DNA of 64,000 nucleotides from W0P28-013 sp963659365 (GCA_963659365.1 CAVKTI010000005.1:10007-74006); one strand, 5' to 3'. Shown: positions 15,001-21,483, numbered from the stretch's first letter. Program-made: numbers and translations. Notes: a model not told the origin generated them from the letters alone.

Positions 15001-18000
15001 GAATACCGAAATGGTGTAGGTAGTGGTGGCTGTTGGGGTTGCGGTAAACACACCTGTGGTGCTGGTTGTGCCGTTCATTGTGTAGTTCACACCGCCAGTA
15101 GCCACAATGGTAACTGACTCGCCTTCGCAGAAGTCGCTGGTCGAGGCGGCTTTGTCGATAGCGGCCGTGGGTTTATCTACCACCGTGATGTTTTTGTAGA
15201 TTCGGCCTGTGCAACCGTTGGCGGTAACATCAACATAGTACTGCACATTGCCAATGGTGGTTGGCGTTACCGAGATTTTGTTTGCACCCGATGTGCCATT
15301 GCTCCAAGCCCAAGCGGTAGCACCCGTCACATTGACTTCGAGATCTACAGCCTCGCCCACGCAAACTGTCTCGTTCGATGCTGTGATAACGCCTGTCGGG
15401 ATAGGATTGACGGTTACGGTTACAGGCGTTGGCGACAATTTGCAGCCGCTCGGGTAAACAATCTGAACCGAATATTCGGTGTTCTTATAGAGTGCAGGCG
15501 TTGTTATCGACTGCGTTTTTTCGCCATTGTTCCACAAGTAGGTGGTTCCTGCCTCGCCTGCTGGCGCATAGAGCGTGGTCGTGCCGCCGCTGCACACCGA
15601 TGTTATACCAGTGATTTCGCCTGTGGGCTGTGGCGTTACCGTAAAGGTGTGCGTCTGCGTAGTGCCGCAACCAGTGGGCGGCGTTACTATTACCGAAACG
15701 GCTGTTTCGCTCACGCTTGGTGTGAATGTGAGTGTGGCACCGCCATTGCTGAGCGTGCCAGTTTTCGTCCATGTGTAGGTGCTACCACTGGGCGCACCGC
15801 TGGCTGTTACGGTTATTGTGCCGCCTTCGCACACCGAATTATCGCCTGTGAGTGTAATCGAAATAGGCGTGTTCACCACTATCTGCTGATAGGCTTTCGC
15901 TGTGCAGCCTTTAGCGTCGGTTACGGTAAGTTCGTAATTGGTGGTGGCGGTTGGGCTTACCGAGATGGTGGCGGCGGTGCCAAGATTCTGCACGCCGTCG
16001 CTCCATTGGGCGATTGTGCCGTAGTTCGATGCCGTGAGCGTAATCACCTCGCCAGCGCAAATGGTCGTTTTGCTCGCGGTGATGGTCGGCACGGTCGGTG
16101 TGCTTTGGGTAACTGTTACCTCTGGCAATTTTGTAGAGCAAGAGCCATTCGATATGGTAACAGAGTATTTGCCCGCCGCCGATACGGTGATGGTGCGCGT
16201 TGTCTCGCCTGTGTTCCACAGATAGGTGTAGGTCTGACCCGCTGGCGCAACAGGTGCGGCCAGCACGGTGCTACCGCCTTGGCAGAACGACAGCCCGCCA
16301 GTGATTTCGCCCGTAGGAGTATCCAGAACGGTTATATTTTTAATTAGGGTGTAGGTGCAGCCGCTCGGGTCGGTTACGGTAACGGTTACCTGTTTGCTCG
16401 CCGATGCGGTGATGGTAATCACATTGCCACTTACTGCGCCGTCGCTCGATTTGATGGTGCTGCCTGTGGGCGCGTTCACTACGGTAAGTGTGATAGCATC
16501 GCCCACGCAAGCAGTGGTTTTCGATGCGGTCAGGTCGAGGTTGGTTGGCTCTGGCGCAACGGTGATGAGTTGCGATACAGTCGATTCGCAGCCGTTGGCG
16601 TCGGTTACAGTTACCGAGTAGAGCGTGGTGGCAGTCGGTTTGGCGGTAATCTCTTGCGATGTTTCGCCAGTGGGACTCCACTTCCACGACTTACCGTCGG
16701 AGGCTTTGAGTGGCAGACCAACAGCGGCATTCGGGCAGAGTGTAGTGCCATTGGCAGCCGTAATAGAAGCCGCAGTGGGCGTATTCACGGTAACGGTAGC
16801 GGATCTGGTTAGTATGCAGCCATTTTTGGTTACACCGACAGTATATGTGCCTGCCGCCGTTACATCGATATATTGTGTGGTTTCGCCATTGGGACTCCAC
16901 ACATACGATTCGCCCACAGGAGCGGTCAGTCGGGTGCTGCCGCCTTGGCAGATAGCGAGCAGTCCGCTGATTTCGCCCGTAGGACCGTCGAGCACGGTAA
17001 CTGTGTGCTGAAGGGTGTAGGAGCAACTGCCTTTCTTCACCGTAACGGTGAAAGTGCGGTCGGTGGTCAGTTTGGTGGTTATCGAAGCGGTGGTGCTAGA
17101 TTTGTCGTCGTCCCACGCAAAAGAATCGCCATCAGAAACGAGGAGCGTGAACTCGGTCTCTTTGCAAACGGTGGTTGGTCCCGAAATGGTTGGGGCTATT
17201 TCGCTCTCTACAACGATAGTTACCGTCTTCTCGCTGGTGCAGCCGTTGTTGTCGGTAACTGTTACGGTGTAATCGGTGGTGGAGGTTGGTGCAACATTCA
17301 GCGTGGCACTGGTGGTGCTGGCTGGGTCGTTCCAAGCGTAGGTGTATGGCGCGCTGCCGCCTGTGGCCGCTGCCGTAACCGAAGCGGTGCTGCCTTTGCA
17401 GATGGTGGTGCCGCCCGTAAACGAGATAGTCGGCTTGGTATTGACTTTGACGGTTTGCGAAACGCGTGTGGTGCAGCCATTTTTAGTTACATCGACATAA
17501 TAATTCGCATCGGCAGTTGGCGATACGGTAATCGATTTTGTGTTTTCGTTGGTGCTCCAAAGGTAGGTGGCATCTTCGGTCGAAACACTCAAAGTGGCAC
17601 TACCGCCAGCACAGATAGCCAAATCGCCATAGATGGTCGGCGTGAGCGCAGGCTCAACCGTGATGGTTTTTTGCGCCACCACAGAGCAACCGTTGGCATC
17701 GCTCGCTTCGCAATAGATGGTATTGTCGCCAACCGTGGTCGGTGTGTAGTCGAACGATGCGCTTGTCGAAAGCGTAGTGCCGCTTTCGTCGAACCAGCGT
17801 GTGGGTGTGCCACCCGATACCGTGAGCGCTACTGGACTGCCTGCGCAGGTCTTGCTCTTTCCATTGATAGAGATGGCGCTGGCCGAGTTCACGGTAATGG
17901 TGCAGTAAACTTTTTCGCTGACGCAGCCTGTGGTAGCGTCGGTCAGTTGCACCCAGTAGGTGGTGCTGGTGGTGGGCGAAACCGTGAGCGAATTGCCGCT

Positions 18001-18897
18001 TCCTGCGGGGTCGCTCCAAGAGAATGTGCCCGTTCCTGTGGCTTTAATCGTTACTTGGTCGCCCGAGCAAATTGTCGATGCCGTGGGGGTCAAGGTCGGT
18101 TTCGGCAGAGCATTCACATTGACGGAAATCTCTTGCGTAGCAACCAATGCGTCGCTAGCATCTTTGATGGTAACGGTGTATTTCGTTGTGGGCGTACCCT
18201 TGGGATAAACCACATGCGTCTGCCCTTCTGCGCCATCGTCCCAATAGAATTTCGAGCCAGTAGCGGCCGAAGCGGTCAGTGTTACAGCCTCGCCGTAGCA
18301 CACGGTGGTCGGGTCGGCGGTAACTGTGTAGATGTAAACATTCACCGTCGCGGCTTTGCTTGTGCAGCCATTCACTCCTTTGGCCACAACGCTATATTTT
18401 GCATCGGCAGTTACATTTGTAAGACTCAATGTTTGATTGGTACCAGCCGATGTACCCGAAGCATCGAACCACTCGTACGAGGCGGTGCCAGTCGAGCCAG
18501 TGGCGGTGATAGAAACATCGCCGCCCGACAGCACATACGCAGCCGACTTATCGACCGTAACCGTTGGTGCGGTCGATACATTCACCGTCTGCGAGCCTGT
18601 CGCTACCAGCGTGTTGAGTTCGTCGTACACACGGTACGAATACTCTGTGGTGCGGGTTGGAAAATCGCTCAAAGAGGAGCCGTCTCTCGTTTGAGTTACA
18701 CCCAAATAGTCTTTCCAAGTCCACTTGTAGGTGTAACTTCCGCCATCGTCTGGTGCAAGGGTCAATTTTACCTGTTCGTTGGCGCAGAGATCCCGATTGG
18801 GGTCTTGGGTTACGGTAACAGTTACAGCCTTGGCGAGCGGAGCGAAGCCCAGCAGTGTGGCAGTAATAATGGCAAAACTCAAACTGAAGCGTTTCAT
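1..18897 (-). CDS. Giant secreted Ig-like repeat protein (partial, 3' end beyond window)
   Basis: The ATG at 18897 opens a reading frame that I found open in every segment I translated down to base 1, giving at least 6,299 residues (over 600 kDa). The N-terminus MKRFSLSFAIITATLLGFA is a clear signal peptide. The rest is about 75-80 tandem Ig-like units of the Bacteroidota Ig_7/PKD-like type. A typical unit runs: P-x-P-T, an I-C-x-G strand, Y-x-W, ITVSPT, YTVTVTD, then N-G-C and a TVTV strand. Two cysteines per unit suggest one disulfide each. Such proteins are usually cell-surface adhesins or gliding/biofilm proteins exported by type IX secretion. The diagnostic C-terminal sorting domain would lie outside the window, so that role is inference. 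It is transcribed divergently from uvrB. Alternatives are a fibrous S-layer-like or bacteriocin-type giant protein. No enzymatic domain was seen. Confidence 0.93.
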   Translation of the reverse strand, partial: MKRFSLSFAIITATLLGFAPLAKAVTVTVTQDPNRDLCANEQVKLTLAPDDGGSYTYKWTWKDYLGVTQTRDGSSLSDFPTRTTEYSYRVYDELNTLVATGSQTVNVSTAPTVTVDKSAAYVLSGGDVSITATGSTGTASYEWFDASGTSAGTNQTLSLTNVTADAKYSVVAKGVNGCTSKAATVNVYIYTVTADPTTVCYGEAVTLTASAATGSKFYWDDGAEGQTHVVYPKGTPTTKYTVTIKDASDALVATQEISVNVNALPKPTLTPTASTICSGDQVTIKATGTGTFSWSDPAGSGNSLTVSPTTSTTYWVQLTDATTGCVSEKVYCTITVNSASAISINGKSKTCAGSPVALTVSGGTPTRWFDESGTTLSTSASFDYTPTTVGDNTIYCEASDANGCSVVAQKTITVEPALTPTIYGDLAICAGGSATLSVSTEDATYLWSTNENTKSITVSPTADANYYVDVTKNGCTTRVSQTVKVNTKPTISFTGGTTICKGSTASVTAAATGGSAPYTYAWNDPASTTSATLNVAPTSTTDYTVTVTDNNGCTSEKTVTIVVESEIAPTISGPTTVCKETEFTLLVSDGDSFAWDDDKSSTTASITTKLTTDRTFTVTVKKGSCSYTLQHTVTVLDGPTGEISGLLAICQGGSTRLTAPVGESYVWSPNGETTQYIDVTAAGTYTVGVTKNGCILTRSATVTVNTPTAASITAANGTTLCPNAAVGLPLKASDGKSWKWSPTGETSQEITAKPTATTLYSVTVTDANGCESTVSQLITVAPEPTNLDLTASKTTACVGDAITLTVVNAPTGSTIKSSDGAVSGNVITITASASKQVTVTVTDPSGCTYTLIKNITVLDTPTGEITGGLSFCQGGSTVLAAPVAPAGQTYTYLWNTGETTRTITVSAAGKYSVTISNGSCSTKLPEVTVTQSTPTVPTITASKTTICAGEVITLTASNYGTIAQWSDGVQNLGTAATISVSPTATTNYELTVTDAKGCTAKAYQQIVVNTPISITLTGDNSVCEGGTITVTASGAPSGSTYTWTKTGTLSNGGATLTFTPSVSETAVSVIVTPPTGCGTTQTHTFTVTPQPTGEITGITSVCSGGTTTLYAPAGEAGTTYLWNNGEKTQSITTPALYKNTEYSVQIVYPSGCKLSPTPVTVTVNPIPTGVITASNETVCVGEAVDLEVNVTGATAWAWSNGTSGANKISVTPTTIGNVQYYVDVTANGCTGRIYKNITVVDKPTAAIDKAASTSDFCEGESVTIVATGGVNYTMNGTTSTTGVFTATPTATTTYTISVFNANGCESVVTHTVTKLTPTSAPTITADGSLNLCVGETRTLSINNGTIVNWIDGGSTLPNYKYTAVSGDIGTKTISANVLDENGCQKTISTTLTISAVPTVAITASNKTICKGESTTLTATAGLKSYAWELGEATNEITVSPTTTTTYRVTATNEGGCSATAEITITVLTPEVVSISGPTTACVGELVTLTAVGGTKWSWSHGLGVGNTVDVTATSTTTYTCEITDGNRCTSTASHTLTVNTVDVPTISGNLNVCKGLNTTLTASSADTYEWKKGTTVLGTSQSLTLTNVQNSEDYTLTITKNGCSASRTVRVTACELPTDAKITGPDKVCAGESITLTATGSGTYEWSTGDKTNTITVTPTADNHIYQLTLTDINGCTQTVQKNITVNAKPSVTIDGDDEVCAGKSVTLTAYGSGTFLWDDGTTTSAALIVTPTVTRSYTVTLTDANGCTATASKTVTVKTLAAPTIAATKTDICKGEEVTLTASGATGVTFEWPDLGRTGASVTVRPTTTTQYKVTATNAAGCTADGYITINVHEQPTVTVTVDPLSAAICSGETATITITGGTEYTCGGETNTSGIFNVSPTTTTPYNIIVKNAAGCVTTTSQTITVYDKPTVSVTGDKSACVGETVELTATGGTSYEWSNGMTSQTATYTVTGTGQMSVWVKGKNANGCWSDPVTHTITINQKPTIAISGTMDICIGNQTTLTASGASTYIWSWLGGTATGNTLTVTPTTNTVYTVEGTDANGCKNSTSATVNVYLEPVVAITGPTEVCEDGEITLTATGTGTFAWNTGASEASIKVSKAGTYSVTLTGEGGCTATATHTVKTKSIVAKINNLIDGTTTICAGESVALTATGGNEYLWDNGLGTNAGINVSPTTTTTYWVKVTDNTSGCSKRVSHTVKVLPEPTLSFVGETTICHGSTATITVSGAKDYVWADGIGTGATITVSPTATTDYTVTATDANGCKTTRTVTVTVTPLPVAAITANKTEICVGDQVTLTASGGDTYKWGDGTTSASITVTPDKTTDYTVIAIKNGCQSAQVAKTITVNDLPKVAITASATTVCKGENVTLTATGATTYVWSNGATTQSITVPVTSDITYTVTGKKNGCESTASQTITVNTQPTINISSNTGKLAICKGESITLTASGAANYTWANGLGDNQASITVNPTADTYYEVTGTDANGCKATANVTVKVYEKPNPIIDGATEICEGSYTTLTVNDPTAVAWLWNTGAATQSIDVYQKGTYTVKVTGQGGCTETATAIVTYKTPVSGSIAGPDKVCKGETVTLTANGGKTYKWDDNAYESEKLVITNIQTTGTYWVTITGTNGCTQRLSHTVYVNDAPSVSITGSLTFCEGGSTQLTAVGDGTVLWSTGSTNKTITINAEGTYEVTLTDANGCQATTSATVKRNALPVAVITGDAAVCEGKSVTLTVSGAESYTWSTGATGSSITVQPVTTTTYTVTPRTGSCTGDPVSHTVTVNPKPVITFDGDFEICAGEKAVITADGADTYTWGDGTTGATYTTAALNANTTFTVTGRITATGCEAQAQVTVIVNPKPTISISGDKEVCAGSSATLTVWPNGGTYVWSNGSKDRTATFNNLISDQDYWVDVTLPNGCTDRYIGTIKVNPIPQATITTNTGVTTVCSGDPITLTASGGATGTYTYLWAHDGSRSASVTVTPTADTKYTVTVIGAGNCQATATVDIKVLALPIAKITADKTTVCEGDDVTLSASDGVKWQWYIGNTEIAGAVDQHYTITNAAYGTTTYKVAVYNASNCKIETTYALAVGRKPDATISGNLNICKGSSTTLSAPTADSYLWSTGEITKTITVAPSATQDYGVTVTVGDCKASSTVTVTVNALPVPTLTADDKTICVGNSTTLRAGAGYSYYVWSTGQEGPNLQSIGVSPTAKTTYTVTVTDANGCTGSAQTTVDVTQVAAPTITASATTVCAGSEVVLQSSAAKYYQWSSNVDATQQKQQTVTVYPTQTTVYTVTTTNKAGCQSSKDITINVTKLPTPKITGASNMCKGGDGVTLTATSDVDGATYTWSTGETGPSITVKPSKKTEYRVWASNGTCKNPTPATFTVDINDLPAAQINGPDAVCLGESVELEATGGISYLWQKIEGAASTLSKITVTPTQTTTYTVTVTDANGCSKDVSKKVTVNDLPKPAITGTAKVCRGESVTLTASGGNTYLWSTGETTKQITVTPALTTTYTVEATNANGCTSEAEFTVQVVQLPKAHIDGPTVLCAETATTLTVVSDDGRTYTCRWKHNNSTNLAETVKPINTTTYTVEVFDGTCSTTLDHTITVNKLEDPKIDGPAQICLGESTTLRVSNTPNPFVSYQWNTGETTQEITVTPAVVGMSTYTVICTDVNECTSEATIDIVVSALPDVTVTASTDVLCAGDNSVTLTASGAGINGKYNWYEDDLGTVLLPGGDGTPTYTFNNLDYTQKVYVVAITKLGCKSAPKEYELVVTPKPTPTITSSVPANIICDGGSIELEASDPDPDVTFVWEDGTTGAHLTVTAAGEYRVTATNKAGCAQDATITITAEALPAAKITPSIIAGEGAGDGTNICAGTRVTLTAEPESTPTLTYTYKWNTGSTARAIVVNPTATTTYEVTVTSASGCEQKATLELKVNEFVTIEGPTEVCAGKPYVLNATGNNLSYYEWTRNGEELPAFNGLASIKTTDEVPNGQPSAEYVYIVKAVYDNNCESEATFTVTVYAKPSDLTINGIAGANAIDSVCVGSAKQLSVIPTAGSSLTGATYLWTGVGITDPTAATQTITPTVVGEEPYSCQITMPGGCDTTVNVKLKAVPLPELALCTDTTICFGTEATLYLKAKNNCPKGTTITWTSDNGGGGASGDVVKVSPTTTTTYTVTAKTPAPLGCSTTETVTVTVIPQQQPTITPAPALICLDAAGVSEDDLNLTTANTDSEGRPFKDYKWYAADDPTTILGTADAITVPKANITATRTYIVEVTTQEGCTASGSVEVPVSEKPSVAIKGDGQVCEGQSLQLQADNPVNVARYEWTTNANPTTPFATTSSVTVWPTAAENTYYLTVYNDKGCAFTVNPGHQVTILDAPKPQIAADHNPICEGDDVVLTASDLAGGTCTVVWDDGSTNPTRTIKALTATTTYSVALTNQNNCVEKVEYTVTVNPLPKLKITGNTQVCVGDSVLLSVEDANGTANTYSWTGGTWKEATDRGSVNNSKVWVYPTNTADSTEYCVTSVDANTCKGKEVCHKILAFAKPIAKINGKQMATDTICVGESLILEATGGTKFKWSTTAESQQITTPIYNSVNTYIYWVDVYNEANCVERDTIWIYVSARPNAYIESVTPGNQICEGTEVTLRASDAPTGSTYTYAWVNNTGATIDNANQQEISVKPAVTTTYTLTVTDVKTGCTKEVQQIIYVNPQAKVNFGTAPTTICETDGFALAIEGDVTGQTIVWEKLRNGTVVDVSAWDGRTSITDKPDASPYIYRATLTNQTTGCKTVLEHTLTVVRVPKPSIQILGTTTDTICQGVEVTLRANNDEKRFAAGDVNFVWKVGHDTISTSVNQKEITVKPRETTIYTLAIEDLTNHCIDKYDTVIVVNQIPQVSIVEPDNQVICEDEPFTLTLQGADGYGISWQKYDNGTLVPGWTKNGVNTITDYPIKSQYEYRVTIDNGKCDTTIVRKLRVNAVPKPSITFPGSNKDTICAGQEVWLAATTEERNWSTLYYTYGWLHDTDTLTKNNKDLKITPTTTETYTFYMIDNNSGCRRTADTTVVVRAMPQVEVNTPSEQLCEGETYTLEMTGLSSTTPLSDYTIVWTKYDNFNNKLGEQTGGATYSDTPTEGEYIYYAKATNFKCDTIITRKLKVSAVPEPKIDLASGTTETICEGDQVALYGRNSKDDYNFTDYPMTWYATTKDGNDTIILKNNQLATHFPQQTTTYKLVIANAMGCERSVTKTITVKPRPAVKLQVNGRDAAAKDTICRGETIDLQIVDTLYNTVDGLSVQWKRNGTVVGEWADQFVIRNYEPQVNESYEITVKNAECPIVLNYDLTVLYLPDPTLEIRTGERVNCAGTPVELGGKLPQEADYNYLWTSVPAGEVFTDSTQRTLTVYPTSSTTYYYTVTDPKTGCSRSDSIAITVNKRPNVRLVVAYPEGAVDNRICQTDSVTLRLVGDTDGLTTLWLKGGNSMADWADKLAVKDAPDATTEYSVTVMNALCDLKLDTEIVVSPVQSPKIYSVGDITTICEGKGVELKAQEAQEPLKYDYLWTSSNVNEVIANPTIGNITVNPTITTTYTYTVTNKATLCSRSDTLRITVNLLPKATLEVKYPTTVRDDGTICAGDPFTLNVNTTEAYELTTKWWTHKGEVPDWENKTSIPNVTGNETTLYKVEVRRKGYDCPITLEKEVKMLFVPDPAIEITAGSSPMCEGTEELTIAAKEKTQDAATFTYRWESSVTGELDAYGNAVNGQSGLQIYVKPKENTTYSYTITDPITSCSRTGQITITVNKKPNVRLVTGSNTLAKDTLICGGQPVEFRVDGTLDGLSFEWYKDDIQQPNNTARYTDTPERDAKYHVIVTNDATGCATVKEDLMATVTVNNMPVPSIEIEGGTNIVCAGTTVTLKATEDQPHDAVTYRYLWYAEGKSMGSAQELKVTPTVTTTYMYTVLNKSTKCLRSVDTTIVVKQIPQVTLEKSLADDAIYCAGDPITLSVKPLDGTNAADLKYTWLRNGVALSETAATLTDRPMGSVGNENDTIYNYEVVVEDAASHCQADPTNLKFTVTVKPLPVPTIVAFDNANNPLTLGQQVCPNRLIRLQGTALSGKLFSYKWYSQNQDDADITVTEKPNEVWVSPSSKTTYTLEIKNLETGCTRFATYTIDVMATPRIKIVSSATIDSETGYSVACLNSTPDITLKVVQEDGTVIDDLYYNITWNDEAGNDLGDLAELTLGTDAVSIHQYTVTVENTTTLLSDLQCPVTATHTVQIMDAPTSVTIAATTSDGTLLPDDEYICAGEAVTLTAAEQTRTNYAWSD
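170..18400 (-). repeat. Coding tandem repeats, about 76 NGC-type units with two period lengths
   Basis: The 'GC' motif near the end of each unit (gcagcc or gcaacc on the plus strand) recurs about 76 times. Between roughly 18.4 and 8.1 kb the spacing averages about 223 bp (74 residues). Between roughly 7.9 and 0.2 kb it averages about 266 bp (89 residues). Units are diverged at DNA level but share short near-identical stretches such as tgtaggtggt, which could allow recombination. Counts were made by eye and may be off by a few. Confidence 0.85.
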
Positions 18898-18978
18898 AAT
18901 ATCAGTCTTTGGAGTGATTATTCGTTGTTTTTATGGCTTGGCCGCAACATACGGCAAGTTATAAACAGTTTTATCGAG

Positions 18979-18986
18979 CAAATATA
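18979..18986 (-). promoter_or_regulatory. Possible minus-7 element for the giant gene
   Basis: CAAATATA on the plus strand reads TATATTTG on the minus strand and fits the Bacteroidota TAnnTTTG element. It lies about 80 bp upstream of the giant gene's ATG. No good TTTG minus-33 box lies at the expected 19-21 bp spacing, so the call is tentative. Confidence 0.4.
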
Positions 18987-19143
18987 GAAATTTTTCTCTT
19001 AATAGTGTGTACTTCTTAACAAAATCTGCAAAAAAATCGACAAATAGCCTATTTATCGACAAAAATGCCAAGTTATCAACAAGTTATGAACGGCTACCAA
19101 TGATAACTTTTGGTCAAAAAATGCCTATTTTTCAGAAAAATTG

Positions 19144-19151
19144 TACCTTTG
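19144..19151 (+). promoter_or_regulatory. Likely uvrB minus-7 promoter element
   Basis: TACCTTTG matches TAnnTTTG exactly and lies 66 bp upstream of the chosen uvrB ATG. The minus-33 box is poor. This element makes the longer in-frame start at 19110 unlikely, because that start would lie upstream of the transcript. Confidence 0.5.
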
Positions 19152-19217
19152 TGGCGACTCCGAAGTGCAAAAATCGTCGTGTTTTCGTCATTTTTCGGGA
19201 ATTTATCAACAATTTTT

Positions 19218-21230
19218 ATGGCAAAATTCAGGCTCATTTCCGACTATAAACCCACGGGCGACCAGCCCGAAGCCATTCGCCAACTGACCGAAGGCGTGGA
19301 ACGCGGTGTGCCATACCAAACACTGCTGGGGGTTACAGGTTCGGGCAAGACATTCACCATGGCCAATGTGGTGGCAAACCTGAACCGCCCGACGCTGATT
19401 TTGAGCCACAACAAGACGCTGGCCTCGCAACTCTACGACGAATTCAAGTCGTTTTTCCCCGAAAATGCGGTGGAGTATTTCGTGTCGTACTACGACTACT
19501 ACCAGCCCGAGGCCTACATTCCGAGCAGCGACACCTACATCGAAAAAGATTTGGCTATCAACGCCGAAATCGAGAAACTGCGCCTTTCGACCACTTCGGC
19601 ACTGCTCTCGGGGCGGCGCGATGTGGTGGTAATTTCGTCGGTATCGTGCCTCTACGGCATTGGCAATCCCGAAGATTTTCACGACACAGCCATCGCGGTG
19701 GAGTGCGGCAAACGCCTGCTGCGCGACGACCTGCTGCGGCGGCTCGTCGATGGGCTATACACACGCAACGAACTCGACCTGAACCGTGGCAATTTCCGCG
19801 CAAAAGGCGATACTGTCGATGTGTTTCTTGCCTACACGGACTACATTTTGCGCATCGTTTTTTGGGACGACGAGGTAGAGAGCATCGAAGCCATCGACCC
19901 TGCCAACGGCCACACACTCGCCGACTACGACGCGTTCAACATCTACCCTGCCAACATTTTTGTTACCACACGCGAACGCATCAATCAAGCACTCGACCAA
20001 ATTGCGCTCGACCTCGGCCAGCAGGTCGATTATCTGAACGAAATCGGCAAACACTACGAAGCCAAACGCCTCTACGAGCGCGTGAACTACGACCTCGAAA
20101 TGATACGCGAAGTGGGTTACTGCTCGGGCATAGAGAACTATTCGCGCTACTTCGATGGGCGAAAACCGGGGATGCGCCCCTTCTGCCTGCTCGACTATTT
20201 TCCGAAAGATTTTCTGCTGATAGTTGACGAGAGCCATGTTACCCTGCCGCAAGTGCACGCCATGTTTGGCGGCGACCGCTCGCGCAAGCAAAATCTGGTC
20301 GATTACGGATTTCGTCTACCCGCCGCACTCGACAACCGCCCGCTGAAATTTGAAGAGTTCGAAAGCCTTGTGCATACGGCCATCTATGTGAGTGCCACGC
20401 CCGCCGACTACGAATTGCAAAAATCGGAAGGCGTGGTGGTGGAACAGGTCATTCGCCCCACGGGGCTGCTCGACCCTGTCATCGAAGTGCGGCCAAGCCT
20501 GAACCAAATCGACAATCTGCTCGAAGAGATTGCCCAGCGTGCCGAACGCGACGAGCGTGTGCTGGTAACCACGCTCACCAAACGCATGGCCGAAGAGTTG
20601 GACAAATACTTCACCAAGATGGGCGTGCGCTGCCGCTACATTCACTCCGACATCGAAACACTGGAACGCGTCGAGATTTTGAACGACCTGCGCAACGGCC
20701 TGTTCGATGTGCTGATTGGCATCAACCTGCTGCGCGAAGGCTTGGATCTGCCGCAAGTGTCGCTCGTGGCAATACTCGATGCCGACAAAGAGGGATTCCT
20801 GCGCAACCACCGCTCGCTCACACAGACCGCAGGGCGCGCAGCACGCAATGTGAACGGCAAAGTGATAATGTATGCCGACACCATCACCGAGAGTATGCAG
20901 CGCACCATCGACGAAACTAACCGCCGCCGCGAAAAGCAGTTGCGCTACAACGAGGAGCATCACATCACCCCCACGCCAATTGTCAAAAACAACATCTCGA
21001 CCCTGACGCCACAAAAAGCGAAGCCAGCCCCGAACTACTATGTAGAACCCGAAACAGTGAGCCTCGCCGCCGACCCTGTGGTGCAATACATGACCCCGCA
21101 AGCCTTGGAAAAAGCCATCGCCCACACTCGCCACCTGATGGAAAAAGCCGCCAAAGACCTCAACTTTATCGAAGCCGCCCAATACCGCGACGAACTAATC
21201 AAACTCGAGAAAAAACTTTTGGAAAAGTGA
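19218..21230 (+). CDS. uvrB: Excinuclease ABC subunit UvrB
   Basis: UvrB is the damage-verifying helicase-like subunit of nucleotide excision repair; it is loaded by UvrA and recruits UvrC. The product is 670 aa, the usual size. It starts MAKFRLISDYKPTGDQPEAI, the conserved UvrB N-terminus, so I reject an in-frame upstream ATG at 19110. Visible features are Walker A GVTGSGKT (residues 38-45), the beta-hairpin region YYDYYQPEAYIP, the DESH Walker B box, the helicase motif TAGRAARN, and a C-terminal UVR motif (AAKDLNFIEAAQYRDELIKL) that binds UvrC. The gene stands alone, divergent from the giant repeat gene. Bacterial uvrB is often damage-inducible, but I see no obvious operator here. Confidence 0.98.
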   Translation: MAKFRLISDYKPTGDQPEAIRQLTEGVERGVPYQTLLGVTGSGKTFTMANVVANLNRPTLILSHNKTLASQLYDEFKSFFPENAVEYFVSYYDYYQPEAYIPSSDTYIEKDLAINAEIEKLRLSTTSALLSGRRDVVVISSVSCLYGIGNPEDFHDTAIAVECGKRLLRDDLLRRLVDGLYTRNELDLNRGNFRAKGDTVDVFLAYTDYILRIVFWDDEVESIEAIDPANGHTLADYDAFNIYPANIFVTTRERINQALDQIALDLGQQVDYLNEIGKHYEAKRLYERVNYDLEMIREVGYCSGIENYSRYFDGRKPGMRPFCLLDYFPKDFLLIVDESHVTLPQVHAMFGGDRSRKQNLVDYGFRLPAALDNRPLKFEEFESLVHTAIYVSATPADYELQKSEGVVVEQVIRPTGLLDPVIEVRPSLNQIDNLLEEIAQRAERDERVLVTTLTKRMAEELDKYFTKMGVRCRYIHSDIETLERVEILNDLRNGLFDVLIGINLLREGLDLPQVSLVAILDADKEGFLRNHRSLTQTAGRAARNVNGKVIMYADTITESMQRTIDETNRRREKQLRYNEEHHITPTPIVKNNISTLTPQKAKPAPNYYVEPETVSLAADPVVQYMTPQALEKAIAHTRHLMEKAAKDLNFIEAAQYRDELIKLEKKLLEK

Positions 21231-21375
21231 AGATTTTTGAGAACATAGAAGATAGAACATAGACTTTTTAATTACTTAATTATCTAATTCCCAATTATTT
21301 AATTAAAATTTGGCGGCGTTATTGAGCGCGAATAATTCATAATTCTAAATTCAAAATTCTTAATTAAGCAAAAAA

Positions 21376-21483
21376 CCCCTCCCCTGCTTACGCAGGTACT
21401 CCCCTTGAAAAGGGGAGAGGACTGAACCAACAGCGATGCGAACCTGTCCCCTTTGCAAGGGGACGAGCGAAGCGGAGGGGTTA
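21376..21483. repeat. 108-bp palindromic interspersed element, copy 1
   Basis: The ends are CCCCTCC and GGAGGGG (followed by TTA). Inside are two strong hairpins, CTCCCCTT/AAGGGGAG (21399-21417) and GTCCCCTT/AAGGGGAC (near 21447-21464). A second copy lies at 49334-49442. It resembles the small palindromic repeats scattered in many Bacteroidota genomes. Confidence 0.8.

Larger units (their letters stand above)
18959..19211. other. AT-rich divergent spacer with DnaA-box-like 9-mers
   Basis: The 320-bp spacer between the giant gene and uvrB carries TTATAAACA (18959), TTATCGACA (19053), TTATCAACA (19073) and TTATCAACA (19203), all one or two mismatches from TTATCCACA. It also holds the short palindrome AAATAGCCTATTT. 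The cluster may be chance in AT-rich DNA. I see no gene in this spacer. Confidence 0.3.

Noticed and set aside
170..18400. CRISPR-like regular spacing in the first 18 kb
   Set aside because: The period is over 200 bp, units are diverged and the frame is coding throughout, so it is a protein repeat. No cas genes are present.
19110..19217. Longer N-terminus for UvrB
   Set aside because: It would place the ATG upstream of the TACCTTTG promoter box and adds residues that UvrB proteins lack.
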